A stretch of DNA of 64,000 nt from Styela clava (taxonomy: Eukaryota > Chordata > Ascidiacea > Stolidobranchia > Styelidae), in contig NC_135259.1 in assembly GCF_964204865.1 (NCBI RefSeq), forward strand, positions 15,820,974 through 15,884,973. The letters are read 5' to 3'. A program made the position numbers and the translations under genes. Under the pieces are notes generated by a model. It was not told the DNA's origin and made no database searches. It saw only the letters and a list, made by a program, of their open reading frames with translations. Shown here piece by piece: positions 32,718-42,985 of this stretch. Each line of letters starts with the position of its first letter. Position 1 is the stretch's first letter.

Positions 32718-35700
32718 ATGAATCTCTACATTATAGGAACGATTTGCCTGTTCATCATCGATACATCGTTGGCTGGAGGAGGTAATTTTTTATTTTCAAA
32801 TATTTTTTTATTTTATTTTTTATATTTTTGTGATAAATAAGCACGAGTGGGCTGGCGGTGGCTAAGCGATTGAAGCGTTAGACTTAACTATATTGTTATC
32901 GCAGACCCCCACCCCACCCAGTGCATAATAAATTGAATACCCTATGGCAGGGTTCTCCAACCCGTGGCCCGCGGGCCATATGTGGCCCGCGGAGGCATTT
33001 CGAGTGGCCCGCGCTGTATTTTTCGGAATTAAATAAAAAATTATTGGGTAAAAGTATTTTTCGAGTGATGTAGTATACAAAGATGTTTTACAAACGATTT
33101 GTTTATTTTTCTGAAATGCGCTCTGCCAGCCCTTTCAAACGAGCCATGAGAGCCATTTCGAATTGAAACCAACTTGGAGGAGATATGTATACATAAAGAT
33201 GCCATAGCCGCTTACACACTTGGTCTCGTACTACTCTTTATGAGAATTCGTAGTTCGAGTTGCCAATGTTTCAAAGTGTTTGCATAAATAAGTCTGTCAA
33301 GACAGATCATTCTCGTCGTGTCTAAGAGTTTGAGAATTATATAGCGGAAATTTTAATTGCAAAAGCGGGAAAGTTTTCATCGTATTCCTTGGCGCTTGAC
33401 GAAAGCACTATAGACATCAAGTCTATTGGTCAGTTGGCGATCTTCGTTCGGGGAGTTAAATGGTGGTTTTGAAATTACGAAGAGCTCACAGCCATTGTCC
33501 TAATTGAGGGCACGACTAGAGGCATTGATTAGTTAGCAGCTGTGATGAAAACAATGGTTTTGGAACCAAACAGTTTTATTGTCATAATAATTGTGAGAGT
33601 TCGGTGAGTAGTCAGAGTAGCGAAACTAGAACACAGCTGCCATGTTAAGTGGCCTGCGCAATTATTTGTAAACTACATGTGGCACTTCAGCAAAAAAGGT
33701 TGGTCGACCCTGCTCTATGGCGAATTTGATAGATTATGGTCTTTACATAGCAGTGGCTTCTTGTGTAAGGCCTTGTTCGGAGCGATCCGGAAGTATGGAG
33801 GTAACTAATTTTGTTCGCCTACTTTGCATTAAGTTGTGTAAAGGCGCTGAAACCTATGGGCAGGGGGATATTTACTTTGCTAACACAGACAGTTCCCGAA
33901 CTCGTAATAGAACTAAAATAAGAAAAATCGGAATAAAATTATGGCCCAACTATAACCTGGTACATACACTACGTAAGTACCTTGTTAGAAGCAGCGAATA
34001 TAACGTATAAAATTAAGTAATATTCCGAGTATTTTGCTGGGCCATTTCATATCTAAATACGTATCATGCGTATTTATATTCAGATGGTCATTGTTATACA
34101 AAATGGAAGAATGGACGCTGGGTTTCTGTTGGAGATTGTAACAACCCCAGTACTGCAGGTAAATTTATATTTCTATTAGATTCCGATCATTATGAGTGGT
34201 GATGTTAAATTCAAAGTGTTGCAAATATTTATATCTCAGCACCTAGTAACAAGCTAGATCACTAATAAAATTAGGCTTTTGTGATTTGACAATAAAAAAT
34301 AAACACTCTCACATTTTTCCAACTTAAACTTCAACCTTTATTCATAGATGTTCTGAGACAACTGAAAAAACGTGTCAAAGCGAAAGGTGAACTATTTATC
34401 TCATTTTAAATTGAATTCATTCTGAAACTGTGTTTGTGTTGGGTTTTTTGGTTTATCTCGAGAAAGAGAAAAGCCGATAATACAGCAATGATATACTACT
34501 ACTTCTAGTCTGGTTACCATATCATGTTGGGTGTGGGAATAGTCAACAAGTCATTCGTTCTGGATACATGGACTTGTAGGAGGAAGTCGTACCGGTTCGT
34601 AAACCACCAAACGATGCCAAAGAGTCCCGCACTCTTCTCGCAATGAATCATCTCCACGGAATTCGAACCTGCAAAACCGTGCAGTGCTATTAGTGACGCA
34701 GCGGCGTGGTCATACATAGCACGATGCGCGCACCGCTAAGACGAATGTTATCAATAAAAGAAACATCTACATATTATGGTTATTTATTCGTGTTTCAAAC
34801 AGAATTCAAGGGCTGGTACCAAGCAAGCAACGGTTTTTACTACAAATTATTCAACGATAAAGTCAATTACGCAACAGCAAAATCAAACTGCCAGAAACAA
34901 GGAGCGGATCTGGCATCTGCTGGCGTTAGAAACCCTACCATCCTCAGGTGATTGGGGTATTTAAACTTGAATTTCTTCTAATTAGTCTTATTAGATTTTT
35001 TTTTAAATATACCTTTGCACAAGTGGATCGGTATTTTCTGGAGCCAAAAGTTATTTTTAAATTTATTTTTTCTTCCGATTTATGTGAGATAAGATTTATG
35101 GTGAGTACCGTGGCCAAGTGGCCAAAGCGTTCGACTAAATCATTGGTGTGCAGTCTTTGCACTCGGGACAAATGTGGCTCACAAGAAAAAAATTGTGCAG
35201 CCCGCGGTGAGGAGCCAATACTCAAGCTGTACGGCCCGCGAAACGAATTTAATTTAGTTCAACCAGATGAAAAAAATTCCCATCTCTTTGCGTTGCATTA
35301 ACTATGCCTATGACGTCACAATGCCTTAACAGCTAGCTTTGTGCATAAGATCAAACGCCAAAATTGCGGCGGTTTTACTCACTTATTTGTATCTGGCCCT
35401 CCTGTATAGGTTGCACACCCTTGGACTAAACTATGATGACATCACAGGTCAAAATTTCAGATTTGAATCCCAGTCCACCATCTCATTCACGGAGTAGTAA
35501 AATTGGAATTCCAGTCTTTCAAAAAATAACTAACCTTTTACATATCAGGACTGCCTGTGAAGAGCCTTATTCGGAACGAATAGCGTATGAATGTGACGAG
35601 AAAGAAGATGTATTTTGTGCCATAGCCTACATCGTTGCTAACTATTAATTGATGATGTGTGGTAGGCAAATTTTGTGTTTTACATTAAAGAAATTTGTTC

Positions 35701-36578
35701 ATATAATACAAAAATTTTCAATGAACTATGTACTTAGTAGAACATCGCGCAACTAGGCCTACCAGGAGGTCGATGTGGAAGCAGCATTGTTCTATTCACG
35801 TATATATGTAAGACTTGCGAATTTTCTTCAAATTAGACTGGTTTTACACAAGAGGACCGCGACCTAGTGGTCAAACGTTCGGCTTAGTCATGGGTGTGCA
35901 ATCTGCGTCCCACGAGCTAAATGTGGCCATCAAGCAAAAGTTGTGCAGCTCGCGGTGAAGTGCCAATATTCAATGCTGTGCTGCCCGCGAAACGAATTTA
36001 ATTTAGTTTAATCAGGTGAGAGTAATTCCAATCTCTTCGCGTTGCATGATCTATGTCCATGAGGTTACAATTCCCTAACTAACAGCTAGCTTGTGCATAA
36101 GATTAGACACCTCATTACTTACAATTGCATTAATTCTGCTGTTGTACCAAGTGGCAAAAGTTGGATGTTAGATCATTGTGCTAAATTAAACTATTAGTTG
36201 AGGGTACGCCAAAAATATTTACGTTACCTTGCTCTATATCTATGCGCCAGTGGATCGGTATGCATATGATAAAATGACGAAATAGCCGAAACAATCAAAT
36301 AAACTATGTTAATTTGTTGTTATTTTTGTTGCAGCAAAATAATGCCATTGATCAAAGCTGGCAACGATCACACTTGGATTGGTTTGAAAAAACTCGAAGG
36401 TAAATTCATCTGGGCTGATGGCGTAGATTCAAATGAAGGTGACACGGATTGGAATGCAGAAGAGCCAAGTAATTCGGGTGGTGATGAAGATTGTGTACAT
36501 TTCTGGCTTTATATATGGCAGTTGAACGATATTTCGTGCACCAAAAACATGAAATATATATGCGAGGCACGTGCTTGA
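32718..36578 (+). CDS. Secreted C-type lectin-like protein
   Basis: Five exons in phase: 32718-32781, 34084-34158, 34348-34386, 34803-34947 and 36335-36578, giving 188 aa. Exon 1 is a signal peptide (MNLYIIGTICLFIIDTSLAG). Exon 2 forms a small two-Cys loop (DGHCYTKWKNGRW...GDC). Exon 3 is a short basic linker. Exons 4-5 form one C-type lectin domain: NCQKQGADLAS, HTWIGLKKLEGKFIWADG, the ligand-loop motif EPSNSGGDEDC, then LNDISC and KYICEA. All four core Cys are present. The usual EPN is EPS and the usual WND is LND, so Ca2+ and sugar binding may be altered; the Asn-Asp pair and the loop Glu remain. Introns 1, 3 and 4 are expanded by transposons and SINEs. Likely a secreted recognition protein. 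An alternative last exon may exist at 35549..35648. Confidence 0.88.
32845..32947 (+). repeat. tRNA-like SINE fragment
   Basis: Bases ggctggcggtggctaagcga look like a tRNA-type A box region, as in tRNA-derived SINEs. The 3' part is cut by the hAT fossil at 32948. No complete B box is seen. Confidence 0.3.
32948..33712 (+). mobile_element. hAT fossil, GTF2IRD2-like transposase remnant
   Basis: Ends CAGGGTTCTCCAACC on the left and ggttggtcgaccctg on the right are inverted. Flanks ccctatgg (32940..32947) and ctctatgg (33713..33720) match at 7 of 8 bases. The interior translates to a remnant of the transposase core, ALDESTIDIKSIGQLAIFVR, then stops. It is in intron 1 of the lectin gene. A shorter relative lies at 38384..38816. 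Confidence 0.85.
33779..33981 (+). mobile_element. MITE family R member in lectin intron 1
   Basis: About 200 bp matching the reverse complement of 13171..13363, from ggaagtatgg to acgtaagtacc. It lies in intron 1 of the C-type lectin gene, directly after an hAT fossil. Its left terminus is damaged. Confidence 0.6.
34510..34738 (-). repeat. tRNA-derived SINE
   Basis: On the - strand it has ttagcggtgcgcgcatcg, a tRNA-type 5' region, and the B-box-like ggttcgaattccg about 70 bases later. A unique body follows, ending near ccacacccaac. It sits in lectin intron 3. The resulting - strand open frame is not a gene. Confidence 0.55.
35101..35360 (+). repeat. SINE-like repeat, member 1, lectin intron 4
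   Basis: Starts accgtggccaagtggccaaa, which contains an A-box-like tggccaagtgg. It shares blocks gtgtgca, aatgtggc, ttgtgcag, gcccgcgaaacgaatttaat and tgcataagat with 35850..36110. Length is about 260 bp. The head resembles a tRNA. Confidence 0.65.
35549..35648 (+). CDS. Possible alternative terminal exon of the lectin gene
   Basis: Acceptor catatcag at 35541..35548 is followed by an open stretch that joins exon 4 in the correct phase. It encodes TACEEPYSERIAYECDEKED and stops at TAA 35646..35648. If used, it would replace the second half of the lectin domain with a short Cys-containing acidic tail. It may be chance. Confidence 0.25.
35850..36110 (+). repeat. SINE-like repeat, member 2, lectin intron 4
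   Basis: Second member of the family at 35101..35360, same orientation, starting accgcgacctagtggtcaaa and ending near tgcataagattagac. Confidence 0.65.
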
Positions 36579-36696
36579 AAATAATTGACTTGAAATTGGT
36601 TGCACACAACTGCGGGAAAAACGGTTTAACTGCAACTGATTTTGGTATTGATACTGAAACTGTTGACAAGTTTAGCTATTTGATCACGCTCTGTTA

Positions 36697-37009
36697 CAGG
36701 GGTTCTCAAACTTTTTAAGTCGCGCCTCTATTAAAGAATTTGTCAAGTCTGGCGCCCACCACAAACATAAGAAGCTAACACTATGCTACAATTACCTGAT
36801 AGTAATGCGAAAGTATGTCTGATTCGAAAAACACATTAAAAATACGTTAATGGAGCATAATATCTAAAATAAAGAAATGTGATTGTCCAAAATAAGACGG
36901 GCAAGATCAAATATATTAAATATTTTTTTGTTTCAGGCAGTTTCACGTCCCCTCGAAAAATTGTCTACGCCCCAGTGGATGGCCCCGCCACGCCATTTGA
37001 GAACCACTG
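36697..37009. mobile_element. hAT-type MITE, 313 bp
   Basis: Left end CAGGGGTTCTCAAACTTT, and reverse complement of the right end CAGTGGTTCTCAAATGGC. G+C-rich subterminal blocks (gtcgcgcctc; ggccccgccacgcc) are typical of hAT MITEs. Flanking 8-mers are only partly alike, so the target duplication has decayed. It lies just beyond the lectin stop codon. Confidence 0.65.
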
Positions 37010-37117
37010 CTCCATAGCCCGTTCTTTATTATCATCTGTTTTTATCTCATTATTTACTTTCATTCGCGTGGTGAGGTGATCGATTTGACTTTATCGTTAT
37101 TGCTATATTATTTAGAC

Positions 37118-37379
37118 CAGGGATGACCAATTCATTTCAAGCGCACCCCTTCTCTTGAAGATAGCTGTAGAAACTACATACAAACTTTAGATTTTTTCGA
37201 GTTTATTTAAAAAATTCAAATTATTAATCGTAAAAATCATATTACTTGTCATTACAATACTTCTATAAAATCTATTGAGGTTACTTTATATATTAAAGTT
37301 TATTAAACGTATAGGTTCTAAAGATCTTCAGTTGGAATTTATTTTAATTGCGCCTTTGAAAAAACGTTGGCCAATCCCG
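37118..37379. mobile_element. hAT-type MITE, 262 bp, perfect target duplication
   Basis: Starts CAGGGATGACCAA and ends ttggccaatcccg, with short imperfect inverted termini. A perfect 8-bp target duplication atttagac lies at 37110..37117 and 37380..37387. The interior is AT-rich and non-coding. Confidence 0.85.
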
Positions 37380-37387
37380 ATTTAGAC

Positions 37388-38080
37388 ATAAGTTATTTTT
37401 AAAGTTGAATAAAAGTTGAAGAAAATAAAACTTGAGTACGAATGTTTATTAGAGAACTCATCACCAGTTCATCATAATTCAACGGCTTTAATCTAAATAA
37501 ATAAAATATCTTTGGAAAATGAAGGAAACGCAAATTTCTTTTTTATTCTCTAACACTTTTTAAACACTTCAGTAAATATCGCTTCAGCTTAAAAAAACAT
37601 TTATTTCTTAGTAATTTTTTGCAAATAAGGGTATAATATTTCAATATTCGCCGTTCCCTATTAATTATTGTCATTTAAAATCGAAGCCTAATTATGCATT
37701 TTCCTAAAAGGATCAAGATATAACTTTTGTAATTTGTGATATATTTGTCAATATCCAATGTTTCTTTGTACAAGAATTATACATTTTATGAATTATTATA
37801 GAATCATATGATTATAGTTTCAGGATTTGTGAATTGAAATGAATTCGACCATATGTTTGATTGTGGATTCATCAAGAGTGAAAGATATAAAAATATAGCA
37901 AAGATTGGAAACGTCGCATAGTAGCCGGTTAGCAGCAATACGGTGGTACAATTCGGAATAAAATGTGTTCCCCTTTAGTTAAAATAAAACGTCAAATGTC
38001 GGTTTCGATATAACTCATTGGTAAACTACATTTCATATCATTCAACTTCCACGAATTGTCAGCGACGTAAAAATGAACGC
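37388..38080. other. AT-rich stretch, nothing seen
   Basis: No open frames of note and no repeats recognised. Confidence 0.4.
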
Positions 38081-38084
38081 AATT

Positions 38085-38235
38085 TTATTATTCCATAGCC
38101 ATTGGGTTCTCCTGTTGTTCCAGTCGGTACTTTCTTTAGTTACTTGTACACAATCAGCTCATACAAATATTCCATCATAACCAATGTCATCCAGACTAAC
38201 CCAAGGATCAAATTCACCCGACTTTATCATTGGAA
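38085..38235 (-). pseudogene. C-type lectin domain fragment, broken
   Basis: On the - strand it reads PMIKSGEFDPWVSLDDIGYD, then GIFV, a stop, and VTKESTDWNN. A frame change leads into a GEPNGYG-like loop, i.e. the EPN motif. It aligns with MPLIKAGNDHTWIGLKKLEG...WNAEEPSNSGG of the intact gene at 32718..36578. One stop and one frameshift make it dead. It abuts the 3' limit of the inverted receptor pseudogene piece. Confidence 0.75.
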
Positions 38236-40715
38236 GTAATTTAACGTACATTTTCGAGTTAGAAACAGGTTATAAATTTTGCTAGGACTGGCCCTACGTC
38301 TAACTAAAATTAATTATATATGAAATATTACTAACTTTTTAAAATATTTCCAATTTTTGATAAATTACTCATACCGTTTAAACCAGGGTCGTCCAACCCG
38401 TGGCCCGCGGGCCATGACATCAAGATTACTACTGCTCAGTTGGCGATCTTCTTGCGGGGAGTTAATAATAATTTTTAAATTACCGAAGAGCTCGCAGTCA
38501 TTGTCCCCATTAATTAAGGTACGACTAGAGGCATTGGCCTGTTGGGAAATGTGATAAAAAAGATCAAGCGTCTTGGCTTGGCTTTGGCGAAACCTTCGGA
38601 AATAACTGCTGATGGCGCCCCATCAATGGTTGGGGAACAACAATTTTTATTTTATTGTTATAATAATTGTGAAAGCTAGGTGTGTGGGTATTGTTTGTTT
38701 TTTCATCAACATGTAGTCAGTGTAGCAAAACTAGAACAGAATGCCATGTTAAGTGGCCCGCGCAATTATTAGTAAACTACACGTGGCCCTTCAGCCAAAA
38801 AGGTTGGACGACCCTGTATATACGAACTGCTGATTGCGAGTGTTTGAGATTTTCAGGCAACATGCAAACAAACTCATCACTGCGCAAGGAATTCCAGATT
38901 GGTCAAGACGCAAGTTGCGTCGTATCTCATCAATGCCCTCCTTTGGAAAAAACATGGCTTTGTATATTGTTGGGCACGAAGTAGTTCCGTGGATCGTTCT
39001 GTTAAATTGTCGTTGTTGTTAGTATTCTTCTTGGTATTCTTTATATAGAGGTCTTTAATATGATATTTTGCTGTGACTTGAAGAGCGTGAGTTACTTTTT
39101 GTGACATTTTTCGGCGTAAATAACGTTAGTGTCCTAGTGTTATGACAGGAATATTAATATCGAAGCGCAAGGTAGAATACCTTGCAGGTATTCGGCTCTT
39201 AGATACGGGTATTTATTTTGACTTATTTTCGACGTTTAATTAAAATAAAGATATGAACAATATTGTTAAATGTGCTTGTGCAATGAGGTGGAAAAGATAA
39301 AATCACAATATATTATAAACTAAATCACTTGCAGTCCTTTTCCAACGTATAAAGAAGAAATTGGAAGTTTGAGGATTACGCATTCAAATTCTTTATTATA
39401 AATTTAAAAATAAAGTTTACGCTCAAAATAAGTCCTAAATGTTTTCTTATAAACTTTCACAGAGCATAGATGCAAGTGTACGTACTGATACAAGAGTTAC
39501 CGGCAGTAATATTGTGCATTGAATAAATCCAATTAAGCTTTCGTTGAGTAAGTTATTGGAAATATATAATAAATATTTTTTTCTTCTGCAGGTAACTGTT
39601 TAATGCTCATGAGTACAAATACATATCGAAAGTAAAGTATTATATTGTATATAAAGCTTTTACAAGCCAATACAAAGCCTTTTAAACTAACCTTTCAGTC
39701 TTGAGTGCCAATTCTATGGTATTGTCATTTTATATTCTTAGCGTTGGTATTTCGAGCCAAATTGAAGAATTCAAAATGCAATTTTAATGAAAAACCAGCA
39801 GTGTCCACTTGTAAGTTTTATCTACGAGACTAGTTTGGTAAACTTCATTTAAAGTTACCAAATTGACTGAAGCGGTCAAAATAATATATTTCCAACACAT
39901 CGTAATCAACATTTTACATCATTATTACTGATTGATTGTAGTCAAAGCATAGATGAAGTGATCTATGCGTAAAAAGACATTCAATCATTCTATGGCTTGT
40001 TTCAAATTCTTTCGCTACTACAATTTACGCCAAAATTTTGTCTACATTATTTCTGATCCTAATCGACGAGTTAGTATGATACCATTCCATCATTAAAATG
40101 CACATGCAAATCGCTGTGCTGGGCCTGGCTAGACTAATTGATTAGAAAGATTTTATTGTTCCAAAAAAATACAAGTTTTTCAAACTTTTTTGGTTCTTAA
40201 GTGCCTGATCATATTTGAAAAATAAAAGCACGATATCATAAGTAACAATAGAACACGCGATGAAATATTTGACAATTAATATTCTATAAAATAGATTGAA
40301 TTTTGACTGAAAGGTACAATTCAAGCAGTATTTTATTAACGCTAACGTTTATTTAAATCATGCATAGAAGTATAGCTACTGGGATTGTCCATTGTTCAGC
40401 TCCGTACCCTCTAATGTTTGAATCTTTTATTTTATAGAAAGTATTGAACAGAATTATGTATTTCTAATAAATGTCGGTGTTATTTGATATTTGCAAATAC
40501 TAATATACACTTATTTCAAAAAACATAGATATTATATTCCAAAAAATAATGAATATTCAGCCATTTCTGAAGCTTTTTGATGTTGTAACTTTAGTGTTTT
40601 CAATCAAAAATACCAAATATATTTTATCTTCATTTCTACATTGAGCTACTATCACTTCCAGAATTTTATTGTTCATAGAGGAATTCAATAAATTAGTAAC
40701 TCGAAATTAATGGCA
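38230..40715 (-). pseudogene. Receptor pseudogene fragment, 5' exons, inverted
   Basis: The reverse complement of 40715..38230 follows receptor copy A from about 300 to 2200, interrupted by an hAT fossil (38384..38816). Exon 1 is recognisable near 40430, but its ATG is ATA, an in-frame stop (TAG) follows soon after, and the exon 1 donor is changed. Exon 2 is cut short near 39360. Exon 3 (38980 down to 38823) has lost one base around the cttgcgcag position, shifting the frame. It lies in the same orientation as the TM1-TM4 fragment at 28768..29751, so the two are probably parts of one former gene. Confidence 0.93.
38384..38816 (+). mobile_element. hAT fossil inside the receptor pseudogene
   Basis: Termini CAGGGTCGTCCAACC and ggttggacgaccctg are inverted. 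The interior keeps ITTAQLAIFLRGV, EELAVIVP and ITADGAPSMVG, remnants of a GTF2IRD2-like hAT transposase and close relatives of 32948..33712. Receptor sequence continues on both sides, showing insertion into the third copy. Flanks no longer show a clean 8-bp duplication. Confidence 0.85.
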
Positions 40716-42491
40716 AAATAATTTTTTTTGGTAAAATGAATCAATTTCAGGGAAGATTCAAAATATGAATAATATGTCTCCATTTTTATTTTAGGTAACG
40801 TGGATGAAATTCGAGCGAAGTTTGAGGAAACCGGAAGGGAAGAAATAACTAGAAGAAATCAAAAGGCTGGAGAGATGTCGTCAGGTCACCTGCGAATGTC
40901 GTTTTATTTAATCGTTGCGAATTGCTTGATTGATTGATCTCAGAAATCCATAGTTACTAAACTAGCTTCACACGCATTTTATGGATCATAGTACTTTCTA
41001 CGTTCACGCCAAACCAACCATTTCAACAAGCACTCACTTTAATCTGTTTTTTGCTAACATTTTTCTTACTAGAAAACTGTGACGTCAAAATGCTTTACTC
41101 TCTTTGTGACAACATTGGTGGTCAGACAGACAATATATATGACCAGACTCATTAAAAGATTAAAGATTACCTGCAAACCAAAACCATCTTTATTCTTCAC
41201 GTGTGGACTGGGATAGTTTATCGAGTATGGGTGATACATTTTCACACATTTTTTAAGACTAAATCAAGCTACTAGACACATGCGACGCTATTTACAGATC
41301 AAATTGCCTATTTTCATACATTCTGTAACGTGGTATGACCATGCCAAAGCTTTATAGCCAACATTGATAATTATTTTGAATCATGTATATCCAGAAGTTA
41401 CTAAGAAATCTATTTGCAAAAAAAGCGCTTCGGAAGTGTGTGTACCAATATAGAGGGAACTAATTTTGTTCACCTACTTTACATCAAGTTTAAAAGGACT
41501 AAAACCTATGGGCAGGGGTATATTCACTTTGCGAACACAGACAGTCCCCAAACTCGTAATAGAACTAAAATACGGAAAAACAGAATGAAACTTTAGCCTA
41601 ACTCTAACATGGTACACACACTACGGGAGTACCAAATTCAATATATTCGAGAAACACATTTACTCAAAATAAACGTCATTAAGTAAATAAAACCAAAGAC
41701 AAGTTTTGGACTTGTTTTCCGAACCGGTCCAAAGTTTTAAAACTGCTGAAGTTTCAAATTTTTGCCGAAACAGCACGGTCTATCAAAGATATCATAATTC
41801 TTTTGCGGCACTACCGCAGCATTTGTACCAGGTTAGGGTTATATACATATGTGTTTTGTTGTGTATTACGAGAGTTGGGAATTATTTCAGAGCATGTCGA
41901 GAGCGGAGCGGAGTGTTCATGCAGGTAATTTATGTTCTATTCACTTTCTTACAATGTAACGTACCAGTTTGTTGAGTATACTTAGTAGTATAATAAATAA
42001 AATTAATATTAAAAAAATACAGGGAGAAGAAAGAAGGACTTTATATTAAATATGCCCTATAATCATTTTGGTAAATTTAGATTATCCTTTTTCCAAAATC
42101 TCGTCGTGAAATATTGTCTCAAAAACGCTATTGCGAAAATATGTCAAATTTTTAGATACTTAACAGATACGAATAACATATTTTGCTCAATTTTGTATCA
42201 TTATTTCCGCCATTTCAATTGTCTTAATAACACGGGAATTACGTGCATTGTTATATCAACTTTCGATTCGAATTTCTACCACTAGATACAGATATGAATG
42301 AAAGGAACAACGTAACATGCATTGTCTAGTTGAGAATTTATCGTCATCGTAACAACCTTGAAAAGAATAAGATGAGTAGAGATGAAGGAGGAACACGTAT
42401 GTAGAATGGTTGTTTGTTACACAAATAGAAAATTGATAATAACGAGATTTTTATTTCTGTGGAATATCAAACTCTAGTATATATATATAGT
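40716..42491. other. Spacer before copy B
   Basis: Holds the MITE at 41425..41633 and AT-rich DNA. A possible orphan exon lies near 40797 (see findings). No other gene seen. Confidence 0.45.
41425..41633 (+). mobile_element. MITE family R member in spacer
   Basis: Fourth member, from gcgcttcggaagtgtgtgta to ctacgggagtacc, inverted with respect to 13171..13363. The terminal inverted repeats are recognisable. No target duplication could be assigned. Confidence 0.6.
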
Positions 42492-42985
42492 AAATATGCA
42501 TGTGTTGTCAGAAAAGCATCTCGCGTATATTTGTTTGTGCAGAGCAGTTTGTTCATTTGCGTATTCCTTACAATACACAATAAAATTCGGATAAGTTTGA
42601 TGAAAAAAATAATTTTTTTTTAAATATTAAGTTTATTAGCTTCATTTACACTACAGAATTTTAGCCTTTGCTTAAGTAATAGTGAAGAAAATTGTCACAG
42701 AAGCAAGCGTCTACTTTTAAAAGTTAGAATTATTTGAATTTGATTTTGAATATATCAATTTACAAAAACAATCAGTAATCACTAGATTCAAATTATTAAG
42801 TTATTGAAATACGCAATAAACAATAAAATTATGGAAGTGATAAAAGATCAATGTACAAACAAGGAATAATTAATATGTATATATATATATATTATTTTTT
42901 AAATAAAAATATATTAGTATTTGCAAATATCAGATAAAACTGATATTTATTAGAAATACATAATTCTGTTCAATACCTTCTAAAA

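Noticed and set aside
33717..34010. 97-codon + strand frame in lectin intron 1
   Set aside because: It is mostly MITE family R sequence.
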